This document shows, piece by piece, positions 1-12,468 of a stretch of 64,000 nt of DNA (position 1 is its first letter; each line of letters starts with the position of its first letter). Position numbers and translations under genes: made by a program. The DNA is taken from positions 84,470,638 through 84,534,637 of the forward strand of contig OX638131.1 in NCBI GenBank assembly GCA_951804985.1. The letters are read 5' to 3'. The notes beneath the pieces are model-generated. The model was given only the letters and a program-made list of their open reading frames with translations. It was not told the origin of the DNA and ran no database searches. The DNA comes from Dryomyza anilis (Eukaryota; Arthropoda; Insecta; Diptera; Dryomyzidae).

Positions 1-480
1 TATTTATGAACGTGAACATTAATGAAGATGTGTGTTTTTTTTTTGTTTTTGTCAATTCTAAAGAATATAAGCATCTTAAAAATAAGGCCTGTGAAACATT
101 TTTGAAGCGGTAAATAGCTTTAAAGTGCTTCAAAAAGATAAAACAGACAAAACAATGTTTTTCTCTTTTCTTCGCTACGCTAGTTCGTACATCGATTGTG
201 CATATGCACTGTGTTATGCACATTATTATTATTTTTGTTTCACTTTTATATATAGTTTTTTTGTTAATTGTGATATATTTAGCTGATATATTGCTTTTTG
301 TGTTTTTCTTTTTTCACAAATCCGCTGATTCGTTTGAAGTGCAACAACAACAAAAATGCGTATAAAGCAGCATCCAAGCTTTTGATAGAATTTTTGGCGG
401 GAAATTCTTTGTACCACAAAGAGAACTCGTTGTTGTTGCCAACTAGAGAGCTGTACTAGATACATACATGTAGTGTGGTG
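1..480. other. AT-rich non-coding stretch
   Basis: I see no gene here. A minus-strand open frame across 229-537 has low-complexity composition and runs into the repeat that follows, so it is not credible as a protein. Confidence 0.5.
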
Positions 481-481
481 C

Positions 482-577
482 CATGCGTCTGTCCGTTGCC
501 ATGCGTCTGTCTGTGTCATGCGTCTCTCCGTTGTCATGCGTCTGTCTGTTTGTCATGCGTCTGTTTGTTGCCATGCG
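482..577. repeat. Short tandem repeat, unit 17-20 bp
   Basis: About five imperfect copies of a unit close to CATGCGTCTGTCYGTTGC follow one another, with CATGCG recurring near 482, 500, 517, 534, 554 and 572. Copies differ by small indels and Y/T changes, so the array is not freshly homogenised. Confidence 0.8.
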
Positions 578-830
578 ATGATACAGGATAGCAACGAAGA
601 GTTGTCGTTGTGAAAGTGTGTGTATAAGAATCGTTATATTCTCTTCTTTCTGTTAGTATTCGCTTTGTAGCGTTTGAGTTTGTGTTCGTATGGTGTTCGC
701 AAAGAAAAATGTTACTATGCAAGATATTATTTGAGTTCTATTTACATACGGATTTTTTAATCTGTGACGAAAACAGAAATATGCCTATACGAAATAATCC
801 TTATATTTATTTATGTATATCGTATAATGT

Positions 831-1040
831 ATATCGTCGTTGTAGAACGAAAAGTCACCAAACACATTTTTATGAAAAACTTAATTTTCGAGTTTGTTGA
901 TTAATATTATAAATTGATGCATTTTTAAAGGTGAAATATCAACTAATAGATTTACATTTTCTTATCAATTGACAGATTCATAAAGAAGTTTGTAAAAAAT
1001 ATTTAGCATTTTGAAAATGTATTTGGTGACTTATCGTTCA
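831..1040. mobile_element. MITE, family M1, truncated copy
   Basis: The sequence begins ATATCGTCGTTGTAG and continues ACGAAAAGTCACC. It aligns through its length with 53332-53570 and 59556-59811. The third copy shows a terminal inverted repeat of about 30 bp. Here the right terminus stops after TTGGTGACTTATCGTTCA and lacks the outer part of the inverted repeat, and there is an internal deletion of about 40 bp. It carries no coding capacity and would have been moved by a transposase from elsewhere. Confidence 0.75.
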
Positions 1041-1639
1041 TTTTATTATGGCCTTGAGATTTTGAATTGTCTCGTCAACATCACTTAATTTATACAATTA
1101 TTTTTTATTAGTTAATTCTTGTTAAAATTGAATTCAAATTTTTATGTTATTGGTTTTTTTTTTGTTGTTAGTAAAATGTTGAAGAAATTGAAAATAAGTA
1201 CAATTATTACAATTATTGTTCAAATTCTATTCGTTTTCATAATTAATATGCAGTTTAAGATACTTGTCTTCGATCTTTTATTTAAAAGATTAAGATTACC
1301 ATTTCTTGTCTTGCTCTTGCAAATGATCATCACTATTTTACATATATTGCAGTTCACAGAATTGTTGAAATTTAATTTCTTTGGCTTTTATGGATGAAAA
1401 TTGTACAAAATTCTTCTTCTTTGCAATTCAGATCATATCTCAGGTGAAGTCAAAATGTTGCTTTTCAATCAAAATCAAATAATTCATATAACACAATATT
1501 TTTACTAAAATAACAACAAACATTGTTTAAATTACGTTTCCCACTTTACCCCAGTATCATAATTTGAACATAATTTAGCACCATATAAAAAATGTAAAAT
1601 TATTTGAAAAATATGGAAATAAAGAAAATTTATACAAAA
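1041..1639. other. AT-rich non-coding stretch
   Basis: No gene recognised. A 92-codon frame at 1119-1397 is dominated by Phe, Leu, Ile and Lys codons expected from AT-rich DNA and has no flanking gene signals. Confidence 0.5.
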
Positions 1640-1790
1640 ACCGAAATCAAAACCGAAACCGTAACATGGAACCGGTACACCGAAACCGTTTCGGTAGAAA
1701 AACTTAAAACCGAAACCGTAACCGAAACCGAAACGCGGAAAAAACCGAAACCGAAATCGAAACCGTTATTCGTTTAGGTTTCTATCCTTG
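1640..1790. repeat. Degenerate CCGAAA-type short repeat
   Basis: A run of hexamer-like units based on ACCGAAACCGTA. The same motif class, with GGAACCG as the variant, recurs at 24445-24820. It directly precedes the 19-bp minisatellite. Confidence 0.7.
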
Positions 1791-1794
1791 CTGA

Positions 1795-3425
1795 AAACTA
1801 AAATTTTCACTAAAAATTACATTTTTCACTAAAAATTAAAATATGCACTAAAAATTCAATTATTCAAAATTTCCATTATTCACTAATAGTTTAATTTTTC
1901 ACTGAAAATTCAATTGTTTACTATAAATTCAATTCTTCACTAAAAATCCAATTTTTCACTAAAAATTCAATTTTTCACTAGAAATTCAGTTTTCCACTAA
2001 AAATTCCGTTTTCCACTAAAAATTCAATTTTTCACTAAAAATTAAAATTTTCACTAAAAATTAAAATTTTCACTAAAAAATCAATTTTTAACTAAAAATT
2101 ACATTATTCACTAAAAATTCAATCTTTAACTAAAAAATAAAATTTTCACTAAAAATTCAATTTTTCAGTAAAAATTCAATTTTTCACAAAAAATTCAATT
2201 TTTCACTAAAAATTCAATTTTTCACTAAAAATTCAATTTTCACTAAAAATTCAATTTTTCACTAAAAATTCAATTTTTAACTAAAAATTCAATTTTTAAC
2301 TAAAAATTCAATTTTTAACTAAAAATTCAAATTTTAACTTTAAATTAAATTTTTCACTAAAAATTAAATTTTTCACTAAAAATTAAATTTTTTTACTAAA
2401 AATTAATTTTTTTTACTAAAAATTAAAATGTTCACTTTAAATTAAATTATTCACTAAAAATACAATTTTTAACTAAAAATTCAGTTTTTAACTAAAAATT
2501 CAATTTTTCACTAAAAATTGAACTTTTAACTAAAATATCAATTTTCACTAAAAATTCAATTGTTCACTATAAATTCAATTGTTCACTAAAAATTCCATTT
2601 TTCACTAGTTCACTAAAATTGCAATTCTCCATAAAAATTCAATTTATCACTAAAAATTCAATTTTTAACTATAAATTAAATTTTTCACTAAAAATTAAAA
2701 TTTTCACTAATAATTAAAATGTTCACTAAAAATTCAGTTATTAACTAAAAATATAATTTTTAACTAAAAATTCAGTTTTTAACTAAAAATTCAATTTTTA
2801 ACTAAAAATTCAATTTTTCACTAAAAATTCAATTTTTCACTAAAAATTCAATTTTTCACTAAAAATTAAAATTTTCACTAAAAATTCAATTTTTCACTAA
2901 AATTAATTTTTTTTTTACTAAATAATCAAATTTTCACTAAAAATTAAAATTTTAATTTTCACTAAAAATTCAATTTTTCACTAAAAATTCATTTTTTCAC
3001 TAAAAATTCAATTTTTCACTGAAAATTCAATTTTTCACTAAAAAATTCAATTTTCACTTAAAATTAAATATTTCACAAAAATTTTAATTTTTACTCAAAA
3101 TTAAATTTTTCACTTAAACTAAATTTTTCATTAAAAATTCCATTTTTCACAAAAAAAAAATTTCACTAAAAATTCAATACTTCACAAAATATTTCAATTT
3201 ATCACTAAAATTGTTCACTAAATATTTAATTGTTTACTAAAACTGCAATTGTTCACTAAAAAATCAATTTTTCACTTAAAATTCAATTTTTCATTTAAAA
3301 TTCAATTGTTCACTAAAAATTTAATATTTCACCAAAAATTTTAACCAAAAATTTTAACTAAAAATTGTAATTGTGCATTAAATATCAATTTTTGATTTAA
3401 AATAAATTTTTCATTTAAAATGCAA
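1795..3425 (-). repeat. 19-bp minisatellite array, array 1
   Basis: About 80 diverged copies of a unit close to CACTAAAAATTCAATTTTT. Substitutions (TTCAAT to TTAAAT, CACT to AACT) occur in blocks, suggesting local segmental duplication inside the array. The reverse complement of the same unit forms arrays at 15480-15715 and 16855-18365, and the same orientation returns at 28905-29510. I label the strand relative to the TTTTTAGTG form. Confidence 0.9.
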
Positions 3426-3785
3426 TTTGGAAATTAATTGAGGGAATAACAATTTCAATAAGACAGACAATATTTTTCTCCTATTTCATTTTTTATTCTT
3501 TAGAATAATACAAAAAAAAAATAATGAATTATACAGCACCTTAAAAATTCTTCAAACACCCACTATAGGAAGTCATTAAACTAAGAAGTTGTAAATTATT
3601 TAATGCTATAAAAGCTGATTCTTTCAGTAATTCAAATAATTTATTTTGACTTCAAGCGAAAAATAAACACTCACTGAAAAAGATTGCGAAACAATTAATT
3701 CGTCATACTACAAAAGAAAAAACTAAATAACAAAAAGCAATAACCACAACAACTACAACATTAAAACAATAACAACCACTAAAAC
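3426..3785. other. AT-rich non-coding stretch
   Basis: Nothing recognisable; A-rich tracts with CAA/ACA repeats lead into the inverted-arm element. Confidence 0.45.
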
Positions 3786-4536
3786 CTCCTCAGACAGTCG
3801 AAGAACCAGAAATAAAAATCGAACCGGATTTGATGCCTCGGTTACAAACACAGGGGGCTATAAGAAACCGAAAAACAAAACCAAGTGGTACAGATTTCGT
3901 GTCGTCACGCGTTGGCACCAACAATTATGATTTTTTTTTATATTTTAATTTGTTTTTTTTTTTTATTTTTTTTTTTAATTAATTTTCTGCTTCTCTGGCC
4001 ATTGTCTTTCCGACATAATATTCTATAATACTCTTTTATATATTTTTTATTGTACAAGACTATCTCGAATTTAGATTCTTAATGAGCTGCTACAACTTCA
4101 GCGATACTTGATTAAACACGGATGTATCGCCGGCGGAGTTAAATGAGATGCAAGTTTTTTTGCTCGGTTCTCGTTGATGTTGTCGATCATGTCGAGTTTA
4201 TGTTCTGACTGTTGGTTTTGCCGGCAGGCGCAAAAACAGTGGGAAACCCAAAGAATTTAGATTGGGAAATTCTAATTTGATATCCTGTTTAACGTGTGGT
4301 GTTGGCAAGAACTACGTTGCAGATAGCAATCTATAATCTGCAGTAATTGAAACCGAAACAAATCACATTACATGATTCGATAAAAATCAGTTTTAAAAAA
4401 AAAACCAAAATCCGGTCTGTGGTATATTAGCCGAAAAAATCAATGTTTTTAAAATTCGGTTTTCTCAAAGAATAATCAACCACGACAAACCACGTCAACC
4501 ACGGAAAATTTTGATTTTTGTATAAGGGTGTCTTAT

Positions 4537-5134
4537 TGTCCCGTCCGGAACCAAAAAGATACATTTAGTATCATATTAAACTAGCACATTAAACTAGCAC
4601 GTTTTTAGTCTGAATTTCCCTGGCATTTTCCAAAATATAAACATTAATTTTCTAGAATTCTACACGGATAAAAAAGATTTGTTTGAATATGTTTGAATGT
4701 AATTAAAAACTTATACCAAATTACCATATATGTATTAGGACTGAAGCGTAATTAAATTATAATCGAAATTGATCGAAACTTAAAAAGGTGTAGAGTTGGT
4801 GTGCACCTGGGAAATCCACTGATATACAAAGTGTTTTAAAAATTTACTTTGCAAAAGTAGATACAACAAATATATATTTATAACTTCAACAATTTAAATC
4901 GGAGGGCATTAAAATATCATTTTGTGTTACAGATATGAATTGTAAAAAAATCGACGTTTTAATATCGACATTTTCTATGGTGAAGCTGAGTGATTTTTCT
5001 AAGCAAAGTAAAAAAATAATTAAGGATTTCTTTCGAAATTCAGTTTTTTCTCAAAATTGTTATACAATTTATTTCGTATTTGTTTATTATCTGAAAGTAA
5101 TATATGGGAATTTCCTTAAGGTTCCAGACGGGAC
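4537..5134. mobile_element. Nested TIR insertion, 598 bp
   Basis: TGTCCCGTCCGGAACC at 4537-4552 is matched by its complement, with one mismatch, at 5119-5134. The interior is AT-rich. It contains a 77-codon frame (4935-5168) that runs past the right TIR and resembles no known protein. It lies between the arms of element A. Confidence 0.55.
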
Positions 5135-5329
5135 ATTTGTAAGTTTAAAATTTATAACGATCATTTGATAAAAATAATTTTGAATCTTACAATTATAATA
5201 ATCATTATTACGAAATGAAAAGTGATCTGCGATTGAATTTTTAGATTTTTTTTAGTTTTTTTTTATATTTTTATATTTTGATACTCGAAATTTTTGGACG
5301 ATACATATTTCAAGTTTTCAGAGTTTTTC

Positions 5330-6245
5330 TACACGCTGCAAAAAAAGGGCTCTCCCAAACATCATTTTACAGGCATTAACATGTATGTTTGGAATTTTAT
5401 GTAAACATAATATATAATTGACTGATAAATCATTTGTAAACAGGGTTGTATTGAGACTTGAACAGCTCCGACTTACATTATAATATCCCGGAAACATTTT
5501 AATGTTGCCCCTTAAAATGGTATATGTTCTAATAGAAACATAATAATTACAACACCCAAATAAAATAAATATTTGAAGCGAAACATAAATATGTTCAAAA
5601 TAAAACATGATTTTGAACGACCTGAATATAAATATGTTTCCAGTGAAATAAGTACAAGTGACAGCATCAATGAATGCACATTTGCACCAACAGACGCTAA
5701 ACCAGACGATTCAGGCTCGCTTTATATTTGGTACAGTTACAGTTGTTCTCAGTACAGCACGTAGCGTAGGAAAGGAATTCACGGAGGCTTTTGTAAAAAA
5801 ACATGCCAAATTCTGTTTGAAAATCGAAACACAGATTTTAATTTGTGGTTTTTTCACATTAGTTTCAGAAATTATATACTGCACTATACTATATTCTGTT
5901 ACTATTTGTACTTTTTGTAACACAATTTATATATTTATTTAATTTTCAAATAACAAAATTATTACAGACGCGAACACGTTTTCTCAACGAACAACAAAAG
6001 ACACGTACGCAAAAAATGCCGATCAACGAGTGTCAACTTTATATACAAGAATTCATTTTTTTTGTTTGTTTTGAACATTCAATATGTTTAAAATGACCCT
6101 GTACATATTTCAAACGACAACAAAAGAGACGTAAGTAGAAAATTCTGCTCAACGAGTGCCAACTTCGTATACAAGAAGAATGTTGCAATCCAATTTCTTT
6201 TTTGTTTGTTTGTAAACATCAATATGTTCATAACATGGCGTAGGT
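5330..6245 (+). repeat. Block R1, copy shared with 61448-62622 (inverted)
   Basis: About 0.9 kb aligns in reverse complement with 61448-62622. It contains an exon-like frame near 5640-5815 (MTASMNAHLHQQTLNQ... then GTVTV) and two copies of the 117-bp promoter-like subrepeat (5990-6200). The most frequent differences between the two copies in the frame change amino acids, and this copy has a one-base insertion in its A-run near 5796-5803. The frame is therefore probably a decayed captured fragment, not a maintained gene. Confidence 0.7.
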
Positions 6246-6791
6246 GTAATGTGATTTGTTTCGGTTTCAATTACTGCAGATTATAGATTGCTATCTGCAA
6301 TGTAGTTCTTGCCAACACCACACATTAAACAGGATATCAAATTAGAATTTCCCAATCTAAATTCTTTGGGTATCCCACTGTTTTTGCGCCTGCCGGCAAA
6401 ACCAACAGTCAGAACATAAACTCGACATGATCGACAACATCAACGAGAACCGAGCAAAAAAACTTGCATCTCATTTAACTCCGCCGGCGATACATCCGTG
6501 TTCAATCAAGTATCGCTCAAGTTGTAGCAGCTCATTAAGAATCTAAATTCGAGATAGTCTTCTACAATAAAAAATATATAAAAGAGTATTATAGAATATT
6601 ATGTCGGAAAGACAATGGCCAGAGAAGCAGAAAATTAATTAAAAAAAAAAAATTAAAAAAAAAAAACAAATTAAAATATAACCCCCTGTGTTTGTAACCG
6701 AGGCATCAAATGCGGTTCGATTTTTATTTCTGGTTCTTCGACTGTCTGAGGAGAACAAATTTCTTTATACATATATATTATGATTATATTA

Positions 6792-6852
6792 TAATGATTT
6801 TCTTCAAACTAAAGAATGTTTTTAACATTCTTTAGTTTGAAGAAAATCATTA
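6792..6852. repeat. Perfect 29-bp hairpin
   Basis: The arms 6792-6820 and 6824-6852 are exact complements separated by TTT. The arm begins TAATGATTTTCTTCAAACT. No short RNA identity is recognised. Confidence 0.85.
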
Positions 6853-8616
6853 CATTAAACGAGGAAAAGTATCTTTACTTTGAAGAATTGGTATGCAATC
6901 CTGAGAAATAATTTTTACTATATCAAATAAAATTATGTATTTGAACTAATTCATTGCCAATTTTCATCAACTCTAGTTTAAATTCAATGGCCAACGGAAA
7001 CTAAACCTTAACCTATGTCATGCAAGGGATTCAAGGACCTGAGGAGTTGACACCGAGAAGCAGACCCTTTATGTTGTCTCTGTCATAATATATAATATAT
7101 AATATTAATATAAAAAAAATATAATAATATGGAAAATAAAAAAATTGCAAAAATCTGTATTTTTTTCACATTTTGTTTTAGTCGCACATGTGCGAGTTAT
7201 ATGAGGCTACAATGAGTATCACATTTTTGATTTTTTCAGCATTTGTGAAGGCTATATGATGTTCATATGCGCTTCAAACAATTTTCTCGCATTTGTGCGA
7301 GCGTATTGAGCCTCCTATGCTGACGCACATTTGGATCATTTTCTAGGGTGTGAGCTCACAGTGCGGGCACAATGCGAGCATTTTGCTGTCTGGGTATATA
7401 GTGGATTCGATATCGGAAAAATTCTTTGTAATCTCGCAACATATTTGTTAGAATACCGAAATTAATGTCATAATGAAATGTGATTATATTATGATAGCTA
7501 CAAAAACCAAGCTATGATTGCTATGATTATAAATTGTTAATCATAAAATCTTTAAAGTGATAATGAACTTTAGTATTTTATAGTTAAAATATTTAATGAT
7601 TCAGGCTCAGTGGTGAATGCTTGCATAAACAAAAGTTTGATTGGCGGTGATAAAATCACGATTCTAGCAACCATACAACTTGCATCCATAATAACAAGAA
7701 TCAGAAAATATTACAAAGAGATACGAGTGTGACTTTTGTTACTATCACCATGCTATTGCTACTATTACGTCTCACAATTGTCACAATCACCAGTCGTTAT
7801 GGTCGTTGAATTTATTATAAATTCTAGCATATAAATGTTTTTTTAAAATATAGTTAACATTTTAGTAAAATTCATATTTAATACATTTACAAAAACACAA
7901 TTAATAATTTAATTTTATATTTTAGGCAAAGTTAAAAGTAGAATAAACTGAATGTGTCATGGACGATCTATTATAGAGTGATTAAATTATGCCAATTTTA
8001 AAACTATTGTTGCAAAAACCTATTACAAAGCTTTATTACTCTGCTTCTCATGCTTCACAAAAAAAATACTCTAAAAAAAATACTCTATTAATATAATTAA
8101 ATTAAACGTGTTTGTATTTATTCAAAAGACAATCACTTTAGCAAGAAAAACAAACAAAAAATTATTATAATTTAGTTTACTTTCTAAAATGTTAGTCAAT
8201 ATATTTAAAAATATTTTAACATTTTTTAGGTTTATTTTTCAGTATTACTATGGACAAAAATATTTAAACCAGTTCGTTTTCATATTTAATTGTTATTGTT
8301 GTTCTTTTGGTCATTAGCCATTAATTAACTAACATTAGTGTCATTGTTTTCAGTTTGAGTTATTTATAAACTCTAGAATGTTAAGCAGAAAAACTTTTTG
8401 TATGAGGCTACAAAAATATAAAAACTTTAATATTTAAACATTATAATAAATGTTTAATAAATTCTATTTTTTGCCAATTTTATTCAGACAAAAAATCCAC
8501 CAACATGTAGTATTCATCTTATTGATGATTTCATTTTCATTTTTCAATGTTTTTCAATTCCAATATTTTTTATAACATCCAATTTCAAACAAAATTGTGT
8601 TTCCATTTCCATTCCA
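6853..8616. other. Non-coding stretch with a GCACATGTGCGAG-type repeat
   Basis: No gene seen. Between about 7178 and 7395 the sequence has related motifs (CGCACATGTGCGAG, CGCATTTGTGCGAG, CGCACATTTG) and paired GAGGCT motifs, ending TTGCTGTCTGGGTA. That looks like one end of an unrecognised transposon. The rest is AT-rich. Confidence 0.45.
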
Positions 8617-9265
8617 TTCAATGAATGATTCATCAATACGATGAATTTTTGTTGTTAGTTAATTTTTTTTGTGTGTAGTGCTAGTTTAAACCCAGTTTAA
8701 AGTTAGTTAGTTTAATTAATTGTCTCTTTCAATTTAATGATGTATGAACTAAATTCATCAATATGATGGACACTTTTTCATATATGAAATGATGAAATAA
8801 ATAATAATAATTATAAATACATAAATGTGTAAATGGAGACACATTTTTGTTTGAAATTTGATGTTGAAAAAATATTGAAAATGAAAAACATTTAAAAAAT
8901 ACAATTTTAATTCAATGAATGATTCATCAATACGATGAATTTTTGTTGTTAGTTTATTTTTTTTGTGTGTAGTGCTAGTTTAAACCCAGTTTAAAGTTAG
9001 TTAGTTTAATTAATTGTCTCTTTAAATTAAATGATGTATGTACTAAATTCATCAATATGATGGACACTTTTTCATTAATATGATGAAATGATGAAATAAA
9101 TAATAATAATTATAAATACATAAATGTGTAAATGAAGACACATTTTTGTTTGAAATTTGATGTTATAAAAATATTGAAAATGAAAAATATTTAAAAAATA
9201 CGTTTTCAATACAATGAATGAATTCATAAATACGATGAATCCTTGTTGTTGGTCTCTTTCAATTT
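8617..9265. repeat. Tandem duplication, unit ~294-300 bp
   Basis: Copy 1 (8617-8910) and copy 2 (8911-9210) are nearly identical, and a third copy starts at 9211 and is cut after about 55 bases. Each begins TTCAATGAATGATTCATCAA and contains TAGTTTAAACCCAGTTTAAA. The ATGATGAAT-rich ends resemble the termini of elements D1 and D2, so the unit may be derived from that transposon family. Confidence 0.85.
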
Positions 9266-9535
9266 TTGTTTAAAATGAATTTCCCTTTAACAAATTTTAA
9301 GTCTTTTATGAATTTTAAATGAATTTGATTGCACAGACCTTCACGTTTATTAAACATGTAACACCTCAAAAACAATCGAATTTGATCACTAAAATGATCC
9401 AAAAACGCCTTCTGGTTAGAGGACGCTCTTTTAGAAGTTCAAAAACCTTTATATTTATAATCAGTTAAAATATTTCTCAAACAGTAATAGTTTTGAGATT
9501 TTTAGATTATACAATTTCTCAACTTTCGGAAGTTA

Positions 9536-10001
9536 ATAATAATAATAGTTTGGAACTACAGTCCTATAAGGCCGAGACATTTTGAGTGTGCGTGTTATAT
9601 TTGTACTCAAGTGGTGGGACCTAAAGTATATTGCCAAATCCGAACGGCGGGTAAGAGCTTTTCATAGGCAATGTTTTACTCTCGTAGGTTTGCCATTTAC
9701 TGCCGAGAGGTAGTGCGGTATAGAAAAATGTTTCTATGAAAAGATGTTGTTAGCCCCTTTCCTGGCTTGAACCGGGGACCTTTAATACCTTTACACCACT
9801 ATTTTATCTTACAGGATAGGGCACTACAGTCCTATAAGAACTTGGGCCGAGCTCTCTCACCATTTTGAGCTGTGCGTGTTATATTTGTACTCAAGTGGTG
9901 GGACCTACAGTTTATTGCCGAATCGGAACGGCTGGCTTGAACCAGGGACCTTTCGGCTCGCAGTCCAACGCACTAACCACTGAGCTACCGCGGCTACGCG
10001 G
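9536..10001 (-). mobile_element. Dimeric tRNA-derived SINE with 13-bp target-site duplication
   Basis: Flanked by CTTTCGGAAGTTA (9523-9535) and CTTTCGGATGTTA (10002-10014), a duplication with one mismatch. On the minus strand the element opens with AGCCGCGGTAGCTCAGTGG, which includes a pol III A-box, and GGTTCAAGCC, a B-box. It then has the SINE body and ends in an ATT-type tail at 9536-9550. A second complete-looking body with its own degraded tRNA-like head fills 9536-9825, while the outer unit (9826-10001) lacks the middle of the body. Pol III would transcribe it; LINE machinery elsewhere would mobilise it. Confidence 0.8.
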
Positions 10002-10014
10002 CTTTCGGATGTTA

Positions 10015-11560
10015 CCCAATTCAAAAATACATAAATGAGTTCAACATTTTAAATTGTGGATATTGGTATTATGAAGAGAGTTTCTAATTTCTAACATAAA
10101 AAATTACCTCATTGGGCAATGGAAGCCGTAATATCAGACGAAATGTGTAGGATACAATTCTATTTTTTTTGTCTTGGAAATATGCCGAAATCCGTATATA
10201 CGATTTTTGTTATTTTTCTGGTGTTGGACTGTGTACCTAATTATTCTATGAATATAAAAATGATTAAACGAGTGTAATTCATTTTTCATATACATAATTC
10301 ATATTTTCAACTCTCAACAAGATTTCAAATAAAGTTGAAGGTTGAAGGTTAAATTAAAAATTTACAATTATTTTAAATATGCATAAAGTAACTGCTTGAA
10401 TATTTCATAATAAAGACTTAAATATTTAAGTGAATTAAAATTATTTAAAAAAAAAACTAAAAAAAACTTACCAAACTTGTCCGAAATCTGCATAAAATTT
10501 AAAAATAATCCGAAAATTGTCAAAATTTTGTAGTCTGCTTCTTGCTGTTGGTTTAAATTTTTAATTTTGATTTTTTAATTTAAAAACAATTTATAATTTG
10601 AGGTCAATTCTAATAAGCCAACCGAAATGGCTGTCGATTTATGTCACTTTGAAGATTTCATGTAATTTTTAATTAAAGCGTTCGTGTTGTAGCTGCACTA
10701 CAGGAGATAGATTTAAAAAAATAAGATATATTTTTTTTATATTTTGTAATACTTAATTAGGAATATTTATTATTTATTATATTTTGTAATACATTTTTAA
10801 AGAATATTTATATTTTTTTTATATTTTGTAATATTTTTTGTTGTTTAATTTCAATACTTAAAACAATAACACTTATAGAAAAATACTTTTTTATATTATT
10901 ATTAATATTTTTATATTTTTATATTTTTTAAAAATTTAGCATAACTTTTGTCACAAAGCCAATGAAAGTGAAATGATTTTTTAACTAATACGAATAGCTT
11001 TATCCAGCGGTTTCTCTGTTTCATGTACTCAGCTTCATTATCACTTATTTCACATTTTATTTTATTTCATTTTATTTGTTTATTTCTTGTTTGATTCGGT
11101 GTTTATTTAATTATACAAAAAAATATACGCTATACGCTGTTTAAAACGAGTTCACAAAGTAAATTCGAAAAATATCAGGTTGCCGGAAACTCAGTTCAAA
11201 AGCCAGCCATCAAACAAACAACAACACATCATGCTGGAATTTACCAAAATTGCAAATGAAAACGTCATACGTTCCATGGTATGAGTTGATAATGTTGCTA
11301 CTTTTTTTCAAGCATATATATAAAAAACAATGATATTGAAGACGATGCTGTTTAATACAATTAAACTTTAAAATTAGAAAAATAGTTTAAGTTTACATTA
11401 TAAAGAAAAATTAATTTAAATAAGGGAAAAAAATTAATATTGTGTAAAAAAAAATTTTAGCACTACATTTTCCTTTTTTCCATTAATATGATATGTAAAA
11501 TTCAATATGTTTACATGTAAATAAAATGTTTTTCACATTCAAACATACACACACAGAACT
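10015..11560. other. AT-rich non-coding stretch
   Basis: No gene or element recognised. The segment near 10730-10930 repeats TATATTTTGTAATA three times within about 100 bp, a local degenerate tandem repeat. Confidence 0.45.
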
Positions 11561-12468
11561 GATTTGTTGCCGCAGCCAACTAAATTGCCCTACCGAATTA
11601 TTCGGTTGCGGAAACTTGCTGATTAGGAGGTTGTACCAACCTCCTAGTCAGCAAGAATGAGATTGTGCTAACCTCCTAGTCAGCAAGCATGAGGTTGTGC
11701 CAACCTCCTATTCAGCAAGCATGAGGTTGTTTAAACCTCCAAGTCAGCGGGCATGCCGAAACCTCCAATTGAAATTTTATTTTAAGTATATTTTTTTTAT
11801 ACTTTATATATTTTTAATACTTATTTATGTAAAGTTTTCTACATGTATTTTTGATGCATAAATATGTCGGGCATAAAATTTCAAAAAATATATCTATAAA
11901 TTCCTGTTCCCTGAAAAACAAAGACACATTTAATATATTAATTCATCATTATTAAACAAAATAAAAAAACTATTTATAATGCATATGTGGCACATATTTT
12001 TATTATATTTCACTAGCTAAACAGAAATTTGTATTGAATTCATTCATTATTTAATTAATATTCATATATTTATTTCGCATTTTTACTGTATTAATGAATT
12101 TCCTCTTGTTTGCCACTTGTGAAAATTTTTGACTTTTATTTATTTCTGCATGTATCCATAATGTTTGACAAGAAACTGGCAACCGAATTGCTGAAAGACA
12201 TGAGGTCGCCGTTTATCATTTATTTGGTTGATACAATAACGTACTTAGTTGCTGTAACAAATGCACAAACGTCAAATTTTGGTAAAATAAAAATGCAATC
12301 ATTAGGTTACGACAACCGAACGTGCAGTTGCGCGAACTAACATTTCGGTTAGAATAAGAAATGGTACGTTCATTTTAATGACATGAGGTTACAACAAATG
12401 TATTTCGGTTGCAACACTGAAACGTTGGTTCAATTAACCTCATGCCAAATGAGGATTTTTCTGTGTGC
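11561..12468. mobile_element. Element F: candidate transposon ending in CACACAGAAA-type termini
   Basis: The left end has ACACACACAGAACTG near 11563, and the right end has CCTCATGCCAAATGAGG followed by ATTTTTCTGTGTG (12438-12467). The same right-end sequence in reverse, CACACAAAGAAAAATCC then TCATTTGGCATG, occurs at 51936. That shows it is a mobile terminus. The interior has a hairpin array (11616-11766) and repeated GTTGCAAC/GAACGT motifs towards the right. No transposase frame is visible; the 76-codon frame at 12110-12340 is unrecognised. Confidence 0.45.
11616..11766. repeat. Tandem array of GGAGGTTG/CAACCTCC hairpins
   Basis: The first unit, 11616-11654, is a hairpin with 18-bp arms and one mismatch around a TA loop, containing TAGGAGGTTG and CCAACCTCCTA. 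Further units of about 40 bp follow, each with AGTCAGCAAGCATGAGGTTG and CAACCTCC. The last is degenerate. Confidence 0.8.

Larger units (their letters stand above)
3786..6753. mobile_element. Element A: composite element with ~0.5 kb inverted arms
   Basis: The left arm (3786-4372) is the reverse complement of the right arm (6245-6753). Both contain the stretch around CCGGCGGAGTTAAATGAGATG (left) and its complement. The left arm carries about 75 extra bases near 3862-3937 that the right arm lacks. The centre (4373-6244) holds a nested TIR insertion (4537-5134) and a block shared with 61448-62622. There is no intact transposase frame. The architecture resembles foldback or long-TIR non-autonomous DNA transposons, but the family is not identified. 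Confidence 0.75.
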
